This document shows positions 34,863 through 43,446 of a stretch of 64,000 nt of DNA, in pieces; position 1 is the first letter of the stretch; each line of letters opens with the position of its first letter. The position numbers were made by a program, and so were the translations under genes. The notes under the pieces were generated by a model, which was not told where the DNA came from, did not search any database, and saw only the letters and a program-made list of their open reading frames with translations. The stretch covers positions 5,642,001 through 5,706,000 of the forward strand of contig NZ_JANADP010000001.1 in the NCBI RefSeq assembly GCF_024199945.1, given 5' to 3'. This stretch comes from Bradyrhizobium sp. CCGUVB4N (GTDB taxonomy: Bacteria; Pseudomonadota; Alphaproteobacteria; Rhizobiales; Xanthobacteraceae).

Positions 34863-35567
34863 TCAGACCGAGCGCGTCAGCCCGCCGTCGACGCGGATGT
34901 TCTGGCCGGTAATATAGGCGGCGCCGTCGGACGCGAGGAACGAGACCGTCGCGGCGATCTCCTCGACCTTGCCGTAGCGCTTGAGCGGCACGCTGTCGCG
35001 GCGCGCATCGGTTTGCGGCAGGCTGTCGATCCAGCCGGGCAGCACGTTGTTCATGCGGATGTTGTCGGCCGCATGGGTATCGGTGAAGATTTTCGTGAAG
35101 GCGGCGAGGCCTGCGCGGAACACGGCCGAGGTCGGAAACATTGCGCTCGGCTCGAACGCCCAGGCGGTCGAGATGTTGATGATGGCGCCGCCCTTCTGCG
35201 CCTGCATCACCGGCATCACCAGCCGGGTCGGACGGATCACGTTCAGCAGATACGTGTCGAGACCGAGGTGCCATTGCTCGTCGGTGATCTCCGTGATCGC
35301 CGCGCGCGGGCCGTGGCCGGCACTGTTGACGAGCACGTCGATGCGTCCCCACTTCGCCAGCGCACCATCGACGAAGCGCTGCAGGTCGTCATTGGACTTG
35401 TTCGAGCCGGTCACGCCGAAGCCGCCGAGCTCGGCCGCGAGCGCCTCGCCCTTGCCGGAGGACGACAGGATACCCACGCGGAAGCCATCGGCTGCGAGCC
35501 GGCGCGCGGCCCCTGCCCCCATGCCGCTGCCGCCTGCGGTGACGAGTGCGACCTTCTCTGCTGCCAT
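34863..35567 (-). CDS. SDR-family oxidoreductase lacking the YxxxK active site
   Basis: 234 residues with the SDR fold: TAGGSGMGAG nucleotide-binding turn, VNSAG, NISTAWAF (Ser) and VLPGWIDS, ending VDGGLTRSV. Where classical members have Tyr-x-x-x-Lys, the sequence reads PTSAVFRAGLAAF, so the catalytic Tyr and Lys are missing (Thr/Ser and Arg instead). It may have a different chemistry or only bind a dinucleotide. Single gene; I have seen similar forms in Bradyrhizobium. Confidence 0.85.
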   Translation of the reverse strand: MAAEKVALVTAGGSGMGAGAARRLAADGFRVGILSSSGKGEALAAELGGFGVTGSNKSNDDLQRFVDGALAKWGRIDVLVNSAGHGPRAAITEITDEQWHLGLDTYLLNVIRPTRLVMPVMQAQKGGAIINISTAWAFEPSAMFPTSAVFRAGLAAFTKIFTDTHAADNIRMNNVLPGWIDSLPQTDARRDSVPLKRYGKVEEIAATVSFLASDGAAYITGQNIRVDGGLTRSV

Positions 35568-35707
35568 GACCGATCATCCCTGTGATAGCGTTGTGGCGAG
35601 CCCAAGATTCAGTCTGCCAAGGCTCAGCCTGTCGTCAGGCCTTCTACAACCAGACTTGCCCGCAAACCAGACTTGCCGACAAGCCCGCCGCCACGAGGCC
35701 ACGCGAG

Positions 35708-36550
35708 ATGAGCGATTTGCAGATCCGCAATTTGCAGCCCGACGAGATCTCCATCGCGATCGACTGGGCCGCGGCAGAGGGCTGGAATCCCGGCCTGCGC
35801 GACGCCGCCTGCTTCGCCATTCCGGACGCGAACGGGTTCTTCGTCGGCGAAATCGACGGCGAGCCCGTCGCGACCGTCTCCTGCGTCAATTACGACGACC
35901 GCTTCGCCTTCCTCGGCTTCTACATCGTGCGCGCAGGTTTTCGCGGCAGAGGTCACGGCCTGCGCATCTGGAACGCCGCGATCGCGCATGCGGGCTCGCG
36001 CGTGATCGGGCTCGACGGTGTGGTGGCGCAGCAGGACAATTACCGAAAATCCGGCTTCCAGCTTGCTTACGCCAATATCCGCTATGGCGGCATCGTTTCC
36101 GCACCACCGAAGCCGCCGGGCGACGTCGTCGCGCTCGACTCGATCCCGTTTGCGGATGTTGAAGCCGATGACGCCACGGTCTTCCCGGCTCGGCGCAGCG
36201 CCTTCCTGCGCGCCTGGATCAACACGCCCGGCCACGTCGGCCGCGCGCTGCTGCGCGACGGCAGGGTCGCCGCATGGGGCGTGATCCGGCCCTGCCGGAG
36301 CGGCTGCAAGATCGGCCCGCTGGTAGCAGATAACCGCGCTGCGGCGGATACCATTCTCCAGGCTTTGCTGGCGAGCGGCGGAAGCAGCGAGATTGTGCTC
36401 GACATCCCCGCGGTGAACCGCGATGCTGTGGCGCTTGCGGAATCCCTTGGCCTAAAGCCGACATTCGAAACGGCACGAATGTACACTGGAGCAGTCCCGT
36501 CACTGCGGCTCGACCGCGTGTTCGGCGTAACCAGTTTTGAACTGGGCTAG
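35708..36550 (+). CDS. Two-domain GNAT N-acetyltransferase
   Basis: 280 residues. The first half is a GNAT domain with the acetyl-CoA loop VRAGFRGRGHGLRIW and a following GLDGVVAQQDNYRKSGF strand. The second half (from about 150) matches the YitH/HolE-type second acetyltransferase-like domain, ending near LGLKPTFETARMYTG. Substrate unknown. The start has GAGG about 10 bases upstream. Confidence 0.87.
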   Translation: MSDLQIRNLQPDEISIAIDWAAAEGWNPGLRDAACFAIPDANGFFVGEIDGEPVATVSCVNYDDRFAFLGFYIVRAGFRGRGHGLRIWNAAIAHAGSRVIGLDGVVAQQDNYRKSGFQLAYANIRYGGIVSAPPKPPGDVVALDSIPFADVEADDATVFPARRSAFLRAWINTPGHVGRALLRDGRVAAWGVIRPCRSGCKIGPLVADNRAAADTILQALLASGGSSEIVLDIPAVNRDAVALAESLGLKPTFETARMYTGAVPSLRLDRVFGVTSFELG

Positions 36551-36701
36551 TACCGACTCTTAATCCGCCGGCTTGAAATTTGTAATCTGTTTCACGCTCC
36601 CGCTGCGACGCAGCGGGTATTGGTGTTGTATCCGGCGATTTTGTCGGGCCGCTCGACGATCATTTTTCTGACCATCGATATTTCATGCGAGAGAGGATTT
36701 C

Positions 36702-37016
36702 ATGACCGAAGCCAGAAGCAAGGCACGCGCTTCTCATCACACGGCCGACGAGATGCAGCGCCCCACAGTTGCGGTTGCGCTGGTGCTTGCCGTCGTGACG
36801 GCCTTCGCCCTTCATGCGCTCGTCGCGGCGCCCGCGCTGCGCCAGGCCGCCGAGGCGGAGCTCGCGCGCGTCATTGCGGATGAGGATCGGGATGTCTGCG
36901 GCCAGTTCGGGCTGCGCCCTGGCACGTCGTCGTTTGTGGCTTGCAGCCGCGAGCTCGCGAATGTCAGGCGGAAGCAGTCCGACCGCGACCAGGCGGCCGC
37001 GGCAGGAATTCTGTAA
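36702..37016 (+). CDS. Small membrane-anchored protein of unknown function
   Basis: 104 residues: one transmembrane helix (VAVALVLAVVTAFALHALV, about 24-42) followed by a periplasmic tail with DVCGQFGLRPGTSSFVAC, a short Cys-x-n-Cys motif that I recall in conserved Bradyrhizobium hypotheticals. GAGAGGA precedes the start. Function unknown. Confidence 0.75.
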   Translation: MTEARSKARASHHTADEMQRPTVAVALVLAVVTAFALHALVAAPALRQAAEAELARVIADEDRDVCGQFGLRPGTSSFVACSRELANVRRKQSDRDQAAAAGIL

Positions 37017-37041
37017 CGCAGTCTCTCGCGCGCTACGCTGC

Positions 37042-37491
37042 TCAGTAGCAGCGCATGATGTTGACGGTGTGCTCGCCGCCGCCGCGGCCGGGCACCGTCA
37101 CGGATTCCGTCGGGCAGCTCGGCACATAGGGGCGGTCGGACGGCACGACGTTCGGCGGGAAGCGATGCGACCAGTCCCAGGGAACGTCATAGGTGTAGGT
37201 GTAGCGCACGTCGGTGGAGGCCGGCTGCCCGGCATCGACGAAAGGCGGGCTGTAGCCCGCATTGTCGTAGGCGAACGCACCGCCGCCCGGCCAATAGACC
37301 CAGGGCGTGTTGCGGCCGCGGAACCGCGCGCCCGGCGCGATCGGCGGACGTACGGCGGCCGGCGGTGGAGCTGCGGTCACCATGGCATGCGGGGCGGCAC
37401 CGCCCGGTCGTGCAAAACTGTCGCCGGGGCTAAGGAGCAGCGCGGCTGCGCTGAGCGAGGCGAGCAACGCCCCATTTGATCTGGACATCAT
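37042..37491 (-). CDS. Secreted proline/glycine-rich protein
   Basis: About 149 residues with a signal peptide (GALLASLSAAALLLSPGDSFA). The mature part is Pro/Gly/Tyr-rich (RNTPWVYWPGGGAFAYD) and ends VNIMRCY with two Cys in the last 25 residues. Conserved secreted hypothetical type. Start uncertain: ATG 37491, ATG 37488 or TTG 37503. Confidence 0.7.
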   Translation of the reverse strand: MMSRSNGALLASLSAAALLLSPGDSFARPGGAAPHAMVTAAPPPAAVRPPIAPGARFRGRNTPWVYWPGGGAFAYDNAGYSPPFVDAGQPASTDVRYTYTYDVPWDWSHRFPPNVVPSDRPYVPSCPTESVTVPGRGGGEHTVNIMRCY

Positions 37492-37678
37492 GATACGCAC
37501 CAACTCGTTTGGCTTCGCGAATAGCGGCTCCCCACCGCACGCTAGGCCGGGCTGTCGCCCACCCGCAAACGTATAATTAATTATTGGTTAAGGCACGGGA
37601 TTAACGGGGAACCGGCTGCGGCAGAACGCCCGGAATCTTCATCCGGCGTCAGGCCTTCGTTCCCGCGAATGCGGCGCG

Positions 37679-37969
37679 TCAGCGGCCCTGCTGCTTGCGC
37701 AGCCAGTCCAGCATGTCCTGCGCATTTCCGCTGCCCTGCGACACGATGGCGGTATTGCCGCCGCTGCGGCGGTAGACGGTGGTGCGGCCCGGCTCCTTGT
37801 CGACCTTGACCTCGGCCTGCGCCGGATCGCCGCTTTGCGTGATGATTGCGGTTCCGTTTTCGTCCTGGACCACGGTGGTATGGCCGTCACCGGTCTCCCC
37901 GGCGCCGGCTGGCGACATCGCAATTGCGCTCATGAGGGTCATTCCGGATGCGAGCAGGAGGAACTTCAT
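37679..37969 (-). CDS. Small secreted companion of the curlin-repeat set
   Basis: 96 residues: signal peptide MKFLLLASGMTLMSAIAMSP, then curlin-like Gln/Asn strands (TTVVQDENGTAIITQSGD and GNTAIVSQGSGNAQDMLDW) around a short charged segment. The spacing of Gln and Asn recalls half-curlin repeats, so it may bind or cap the amyloid. Last gene of the curlin set; start ATG 37969 with GAGG upstream. Confidence 0.75.
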   Translation of the reverse strand: MKFLLLASGMTLMSAIAMSPAGAGETGDGHTTVVQDENGTAIITQSGDPAQAEVKVDKEPGRTTVYRRSGGNTAIVSQGSGNAQDMLDWLRKQQGR

Positions 37970-37989
37970 GTCACACCTCTTCATCTCGA

Positions 37990-38460
37990 TCATCGCCCGA
38001 ACTGAAATATCGCCGCCCAGTTGAAGCGTCCGAACTGCCTGACCGTTCCCGTGTTCATGTCGCCGACCTGGAGCAGCAGCGCATTGGTCGAATTGCCGAC
38101 CTGGGTGATGTCGGCGATGTTGCTGACGCCCGATTGGCCGATCAGCGCATTGGTGGTGTTGCCGACCTGAATCAGATCGACATAGTTGTGCATCCCGTTC
38201 TGGACAATCGTCGCATCGACCGTGCCGGTCCCGATTTCGACCACTCGCGCGATGTTGATGAGGCTGTTCTCGACGATCGTGACCGGCTGCGGGTTGTTGC
38301 CGGATTGCACGACCGTCTCGATGCTCACATTCCTGTTGATCCAGGAGAGCGCGGGGCCGGCAATGTTTAGCGATTGCCTGGATCCTGCGGATGCCTCGGA
38401 CGCAACGCTGATGGCGGCGAGCAACGCCGCCAAGGCCAGGAACCCTCGACCATATCTCAT
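37990..38460 (-). CDS. Curlin-repeat protein, possible nucleator
   Basis: 156 residues: signal peptide ending near SEASA, a long non-repeat N-terminal part, then about five curlin strands (ATIVQNGMHNYVDLIQVGN, ALIGQSGVSNIADITQVGN, ALLLQVGDMNTGTVRQFGR). The C-terminus FNWAAIFQFGR is aromatic and basic, unlike its neighbours, which may mark a CsgB-like nucleator. Secreted; forms cross-beta fibres in the family. Confidence 0.8.
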   Translation of the reverse strand: MRYGRGFLALAALLAAISVASEASAGSRQSLNIAGPALSWINRNVSIETVVQSGNNPQPVTIVENSLINIARVVEIGTGTVDATIVQNGMHNYVDLIQVGNTTNALIGQSGVSNIADITQVGNSTNALLLQVGDMNTGTVRQFGRFNWAAIFQFGR

Positions 38461-38477
38461 CGCCCTGCCCCATCAGC

Positions 38478-38888
38478 TCACGGACCGGTCTGGATCACCG
38501 TCGACGAGTTGACCGCGCCGAATTGCGCGATGGCTCCTGTATTCATAGCACCGAGCTGCGACACGATGCTCGTCGCCGATTGGCCCGTCTGGCCGACGAA
38601 GGCAAAATTGTTCATGCCTGTCTGGCCAACCGACGCCGATGTCGTTCCGCCGAATTGCAGGATGCCGGTGGCGTTGTTGCTGCCGTTCTGGGTGACGGTC
38701 GCGCTGGGCGCGCCGCCAATCTGGAATACGCCGACCATGTTGAGCGAGCTGCTCTGGTTCACGACCACGGGCGGCCCGTTGATCGAAACGATCGTCTTGA
38801 TGTCGGCGCCCTGCGCTCGCGCGGGTCCGTTCGCGGTGAAACAGGAGACGAGAACCGCCGTTGCGACGACCAGAAGATGCTTGTTCAT
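38478..38888 (-). CDS. Curlin-repeat protein
   Basis: 136 residues. Signal peptide cut near GPARAQ; then ADIKTIVSINGPPVVVNQSS and Gln/Asn repeats (VFQIGGAPSATVTQNGSNN, ILQFGGTTSASVGQTGMNN, FVGQTGQSATSIVSQLGAM). Start ATG 38888 is favoured: GGAGG lies 6 bases upstream, while 38891 leaves only 3. It lies 17 bp upstream of the next curlin gene. Confidence 0.82.
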   Translation of the reverse strand: MNKHLLVVATAVLVSCFTANGPARAQGADIKTIVSINGPPVVVNQSSSLNMVGVFQIGGAPSATVTQNGSNNATGILQFGGTTSASVGQTGMNNFAFVGQTGQSATSIVSQLGAMNTGAIAQFGAVNSSTVIQTGP

Positions 38889-38932
38889 CATATGCCTCCA
38901 CTATATCTGCCGAGTCACCACACGATCCCAGG

Positions 38933-39325
38933 TCAAGGAGCCTGCTGCAGAATCGTGGAGCCGTTCAGAATGCCAAGCTGGGATACCCCGGCGGCATTGT
39001 TCAAACCGATTTGGCCAATCAAGCTCGTGTTGGCGCCTCCGACTTGGCCAGCCGTAGCGATATTGGTCGCGGTGGCCGTCGTGCCGCCTTGTCCAATCGT
39101 CACCGAATTGACCGAAGACAATGAACCGAGTTGCATGCTCGATGCCTGGTTGAAGGCCCCGAATTGCAGCGTCGTCGCGGTATTGTTCACCGGGCCGGTC
39201 TGCGTTGTGGACGAGAGATTTGTGGTACCGAACTGCAACACGCTGATCGTGTTGGCGGCTTTGGCATCGACAGCGGTCAGCGCGCTCAGCGTGACGACGG
39301 CCGTGATGAGAAATTTCGTGCGCAT
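38933..39325 (-). CDS. Curlin-repeat protein
   Basis: 130 residues with signal peptide ending DAKA|ANT. Repeats: LQFGTTNLSSTTQTGPVNN, LQFGAFNQASSMQLG and GQIGLNNAAGVSQLGILN, ending TILQQAP. The Gln-x-Gly-x-x-Asn core is well kept. GGAGG precedes ATG 39325. Confidence 0.83.
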   Translation of the reverse strand: MRTKFLITAVVTLSALTAVDAKAANTISVLQFGTTNLSSTTQTGPVNNTATTLQFGAFNQASSMQLGSLSSVNSVTIGQGGTTATATNIATAGQVGGANTSLIGQIGLNNAAGVSQLGILNGSTILQQAP

Positions 39326-39467
39326 GTCATATCCTCCGTAAAATATCAGCCTTCGACCCGCGGCCCCCGCTCAGGCAATCTGATCGCGGTCATTTCGAGC
39401 ATGCCGTGTCGAGTATCGCCCGGACGCGCCGCTCGATGGACGCGCCCGGGCCGACACCGGGGCTGGC

Positions 39468-39860
39468 TTAGTGCTGCGTGATGGTGCTGAGGTTGATGCC
39501 GCCACCCAACTGCCCAACGCCAGCGGAGTTGTTCGGCGGGAGGCCGAACAGCGTGGACTGGCTGATCCCGCTCGTGTTGTTGCCGGTGGCAACCTGCCCG
39601 GTGGTGGCCGAGTTGCCAAAGACGCCAATCTGGGTCACCGAGCTGACGTTGTTGAGCGACGGAGAGGTCGTGCCCTGCATCGTGCTCGCGCTGTTCACGA
39701 GGCCGAGTTGGGACGTGGTCGAGGTGTCATTCACGTGGCCCTGCTGGTTCACGGTGGAGCCGTTTGCGAGACCAATCTGCACAGTGGTCGCGGTGTTGGC
39801 AGCCTGAGCGGCAGACGACAGGGCGAACACGGCGACGGAAGCGAGGAGCAATTTGCGCAT
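39468..39860 (-). CDS. Curlin-repeat protein (first of four)
   Basis: 130 residues. Signal peptide MRKLLLASVAVFALSSAAQA, then VQIGLANGSTVNQQGHVND, SQLGLVNSASTMQ and TQIGVFGNSATTGQVATGN, with a Ser/Asn-rich tail. Repeats are less regular than in Escherichia coli CsgA. The start has GGGA upstream. Probably a fibre subunit. It leads the set; the gap to the next gene is 142 bp, so it may also have its own transcript end. Confidence 0.82.
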   Translation of the reverse strand: MRKLLLASVAVFALSSAAQAANTATTVQIGLANGSTVNQQGHVNDTSTTSQLGLVNSASTMQGTTSPSLNNVSSVTQIGVFGNSATTGQVATGNNTSGISQSTLFGLPPNNSAGVGQLGGGINLSTITQH

Positions 39861-40026
39861 GGAGTATCCCTTTCGGTTCAAGTTGTCTAACCAGTTTACG
39901 GATGCCGTCTTGGAGGAGGTCGACATCGTGGGATGACTCTGAACCGATCGTGCTCCGTGCGACAGACTGCAGTTCATGCTAATCGGTAAGGACTAGACTT
40001 TGTGCCGCAAGTCGCCGCGCGAAAGC

Positions 40027-40683
40027 CTAGCTGTGCGGTTGTCCGGCGGCCGCGCGCGCCGCCGCATCGCGCTCCATGTTGTCGACGAGCCGCACCACTT
40101 CGATCGGAGAGCGCAATTCCAACTTGCGCATCATCCTGGCGCGATGAACTTTCGCCGTCACTTCGCTCACGCCAAGCCTTGCCGCGATCTGCTTGGCGAC
40201 GAGCCCCTCGGCCATCAACAGCAAGATCTCGCGCTCCCGCGCCGTCAGCGCCTCGACGCGCTGCCGCGCATCGCGCACGGCGTCTTCGCGATGCATTCGC
40301 TTGCGGTCGCGCTCGATGCCGTGCCTGATCGCGTCGAGGATTTCCTGCTCGCGAAAGGGTTTCGGTAGAAACTCGACTGCACCGCGCTTCATGGCCTCGA
40401 CCGAGACGCGGACGTCGGAATGGCCGCTGATGAAGACGATCGGAATGGATACGCCGGTCTCGGCCAGCCGGCGCTGAAGCTCGAGGCCGGTGGGCGACGT
40501 GCCGGGAAAGCGCACGTCGAGCACGAGACAGGATGGTCCGACGGACAACTCCTCCTCGAGGAACTCGTCTGTCGAGGCAAACAGCCTCACCTGATGTCCG
40601 GTCTCCTCGCAGAGATTGCCAATCGCGTTTCGTACCTCAATTTCGTCGTCAACGACATAAACTGTGGCTTGATTTGAAATCAT
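40027..40683 (-). CDS. FixJ-family response regulator
   Basis: 218 residues: receiver domain with phospho-Asp56 in CLVLDVRFPG and Lys in FLPKPF, then a LuxR-type HTH (LTAREREILLLMAEGLV, VSEVTAKVHRARMMRKLEL). Closest architecture is FixJ/NodW. No cognate kinase is adjacent. It lies upstream of the curlin-repeat set on the same strand (166 bp), so it is the prime candidate regulator of that set, but this is inference. Confidence 0.92.
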   Translation of the reverse strand: MISNQATVYVVDDEIEVRNAIGNLCEETGHQVRLFASTDEFLEEELSVGPSCLVLDVRFPGTSPTGLELQRRLAETGVSIPIVFISGHSDVRVSVEAMKRGAVEFLPKPFREQEILDAIRHGIERDRKRMHREDAVRDARQRVEALTAREREILLLMAEGLVAKQIAARLGVSEVTAKVHRARMMRKLELRSPIEVVRLVDNMERDAAARAAAGQPHS

Positions 40684-41293
40684 TGCAACAGACTCCCGGA
40701 CTCAACGCTCGATGATCCAGCAACGAGCCATCCATTGTTCTTGCAAGCGATAACAAGGTGCTTGAATGCATGCGCGATGACCTAGCGAATCTCCTCGGTC
40801 CGCAGCTCTCACGTCTTAGGGCCAACAGCCCCTCGAGACGAGTGAAGGCGTTCACATATCTGGTTTCGTGATTGAAAGGACCGGGTACCGCCAAAAGCGG
40901 CATCACGCCGAGATACCATGTCAGGGATGTGACAGTCCGGCGCTGCAGCCCTGATATCGCCCACTGCGTCATGGCGTCGCCATCCATGCGCCGACGTGAA
41001 CGCCAACAGTCCGCAAACAGACGGGACGTTCAGTCAGCTGTCGAGTTTCGATACCGCGCGCATCTTTTTGAATACGCCCGGTATGCGTTCCGCGCAAATC
41101 ACGAAAGGTCGCAGCCCGCGGACTTTACTTCTGGATCATGGAGCGCACCCGTCCGTCGCCCTAAGAACAGCGACATACTGCCAAGCCACAGATATCGAAT
41201 TCGATGAAATACAACCATTACGAGAATACAACCACTGCACGATTTTGAACTTCTGCCGCCAACGCAATCATTTTCAAGAGGGCGGGTTTTGAT
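40684..41293. other. 610-bp divergent intergenic region
   Basis: Lies between the FixJ-type gene and the MacA-type gene. I see no confident gene or site. One open frame (40996-41292, GTG start, 98 codons) ends 1 base before macA but has unbiased third positions and no family resemblance; I give it about 0.15. Less GC-rich than the neighbourhood, so it may hold extended promoters. Confidence 0.6.
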
Positions 41294-42724
41294 ATGCGAT
41301 TTGTGCCAGTTATTGCCTTGCTGGGAACTGCATGCGGCCTCGCCGCGATCTACGCCACGGGACCGGCCGCTATTGCCGGCGCCGCCGGCAGCGCGGCCGA
41401 CAAGGCCGCGCGTGCCTATGCCTCGACGAAGCGGCTGCTTGTGCCAGCGACAAGCGAAACTCCGACCTTCGGATCGGACGCCCCATTGTTCCGCTATGCC
41501 GCGATCCAGCGCGGCAGCATCGAGCAGACCGTCACCGTCACGGGCGCCTTGCAACCCGTCAAGACGATCGAGGTCGGCTCACAATTGTCCGGGCAACTCG
41601 CCCGCGTCTATGTCGATTTCAACGATACCGTCAGCAAGGACCAGCCGCTTGCGCTGATCGATCCCCGCAGCTTCGCGGCCAAGGTCGACGAGGCCAAGGC
41701 GGCGCTGGCCGTCGCTGATTCCCTCGTTGACATCGAGCGAGCCAAGCTCGATCGCGCCAGAATCGATCTGCAAAACGCCAAGGGCAGCCGGGACGTGCTG
41801 GTCGCCAAGCTCGACAGCGCCCAGGCCGTCAAGGCGTCGGCGCAGAAGACCCTGCAACGCAAGCTGGCGCTTCAGTCGCAGAACGTCGTGGCCACGTCCA
41901 CCGTCGACGATGCGCAGACGGACTTCGCCGCGCGCGTGGCCCAGGAGCGCGAGGCCGAGGTGATGATGTCTCTCAATGCCTATTCGGTGGAAGGCGCACA
42001 GGCCGACGTTCGCCGGATCGAGGCCGAGCTCGACCAGGCCAGGATGGCTGTGCCGGAGAAAGCCGCCGTCCTTGCGGCGGCGCAGGCCGATCTGGACCGC
42101 ACCGTGATCCGCTCGCCGATCGACGGCGTCGTGGTCGGGCGGTTCGTCAATGAAGGCCAGACACTCGCAGTAGGCCTCGAATCCCGCACGACCTTCGTGG
42201 TCGCCCACCGCCTCGAGGACATGGAGATCCACGCGCAGGTCGACGAAGCCGACATCGGGCGCATCGCGCCCGGCCAGCGCGCTCACTTCACGGTCGATTC
42301 CTATCCCGACCGCCGCTTCGAAGCCGCGGTGCGGCAGGTCCGCAAGGCGCCGCAGAACCAGCAGCACGTCGTCACCTACACGGTCGTCCTGTCGACCTCC
42401 AATCTCGACGGCGCGTTGCTTCCGGGCATGACGGCCCTGGTCAAGATCGTGATCGAGCAGCAGGACAACGTGCTGAAAGTTCCTCTCGCGGCGCTACGGT
42501 TCCAGCCTTCGGGCGCGCGGACAGACACAGCCCCCGGACGCAGCGGAGTCTGGGTCCGCACCGCCAGCGGCGCACTCCAGCGGGTCCCCGTGACCGTCGG
42601 CGCGGCGGGTACGGAACAGGTTGCGCTCAAGAGCGGAGAGCTCGTCGAGGGCAGCCAGGTTGCGGTCGGACAGGCGATCCGGCCTGCCGGCATGGAATTT
42701 CTCGGCATCAGGTTCGGATCATGA
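41294..42724 (+). CDS. HlyD/MacA-type periplasmic adaptor
   Basis: 476 residues: N-terminal membrane anchor (VIALLGTACGLAAIYATG), lipoyl half (GSQLSGQLARVYVDFNDTVSKDQ), a long coiled-coil hairpin (about 125-255), second lipoyl half (DRTVIRSPIDGVVVGRFVNE) and C-terminal beta domains. It links an inner-membrane ABC exporter to an outer-membrane channel in the family. Its last bases overlap the ATPase start (ATGA). Confidence 0.9.
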   Translation: MRFVPVIALLGTACGLAAIYATGPAAIAGAAGSAADKAARAYASTKRLLVPATSETPTFGSDAPLFRYAAIQRGSIEQTVTVTGALQPVKTIEVGSQLSGQLARVYVDFNDTVSKDQPLALIDPRSFAAKVDEAKAALAVADSLVDIERAKLDRARIDLQNAKGSRDVLVAKLDSAQAVKASAQKTLQRKLALQSQNVVATSTVDDAQTDFAARVAQEREAEVMMSLNAYSVEGAQADVRRIEAELDQARMAVPEKAAVLAAAQADLDRTVIRSPIDGVVVGRFVNEGQTLAVGLESRTTFVVAHRLEDMEIHAQVDEADIGRIAPGQRAHFTVDSYPDRRFEAAVRQVRKAPQNQQHVVTYTVVLSTSNLDGALLPGMTALVKIVIEQQDNVLKVPLAALRFQPSGARTDTAPGRSGVWVRTASGALQRVPVTVGAAGTEQVALKSGELVEGSQVAVGQAIRPAGMEFLGIRFGS

Positions 42725-43446
42725 CAACCACCCTGCCCCTTATCAGCCTCCGATCCGTCGGCAGGACGTATCGCACGGACGGAGTCGCGGTCGCGGCGGT
42801 ACGCAACGTCAGTTTCGACGTCGATCGGGGCGAGATCCTCGCGGTGATGGGGCCGTCCGGCTCCGGCAAGTCCACCTTGATGAACATGATCGGATTGCTC
42901 GACCTCCCGAGCGAGGGATCGATCTATCTCGAGGGCACCAACGTTGCCGATCTTTCGGAAGACCGCCGATCGACCTTGCGCGCCCGCAGTATCGGTTTCG
43001 TGTTCCAGTCCTACAATCTGCTCGCGCGCCACAACGCGATCGAGAACGTCGCCCTGCCACTGGTCTATTGCGGCGTGGGCCACAAGGAACGCCTCGGCCG
43101 CGCCGAGCAGAGCCTGGCGGCTGTCGGCATGCTGCACCGGGCGCATCACTTCCCGCGGCAATTGTCGGGCGGCGAGCAGCAGCGCGTCGCCATCGCGCGC
43201 GCGCTGATCGCCTCTCCGCTGATCATCCTCGCAGATGAACCGACCGGTGCGCTCGATAGCCGCACCGGCGCCGAGATCCTTGCGCTGTTTGCCGCGCTCA
43301 ACCAGCTCGGTCAGACCATCGTGATGATCACGCACGATCCCGGCATTGCGACCAAGTGTCGCCGCACCATCCGCCTGCACGACGGCGAACTCGTCAGCGA
43401 CGAGACGATAGTGCCGTTGCTGCCCAAACGGAGCGTCGGGTCATGA
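42721..43446 (+). CDS. MacB-type ABC exporter ATPase
   Basis: 241 residues: Walker A GPSGSGKST, Q-loop FVFQSYNLL, signature LSGGEQQRVAIARAL, Walker B LIILADEPTGALDS and switch His in ITHDPGI. Belongs to the LolD/MacB ATPase group that drives mechanical transport of periplasmic substrates. It overlaps both neighbours by 4 bases. In Escherichia coli MacB the ATPase and permease are fused; here they are separate. Confidence 0.93.
   Translation: MTTTLPLISLRSVGRTYRTDGVAVAAVRNVSFDVDRGEILAVMGPSGSGKSTLMNMIGLLDLPSEGSIYLEGTNVADLSEDRRSTLRARSIGFVFQSYNLLARHNAIENVALPLVYCGVGHKERLGRAEQSLAAVGMLHRAHHFPRQLSGGEQQRVAIARALIASPLIILADEPTGALDSRTGAEILALFAALNQLGQTIVMITHDPGIATKCRRTIRLHDGELVSDETIVPLLPKRSVGS

Noticed and set aside
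40996..41292. 98-codon plus-strand frame before macA
   Set aside because: No third-position GC bias and no family resemblance; lies in a less GC-rich gap.
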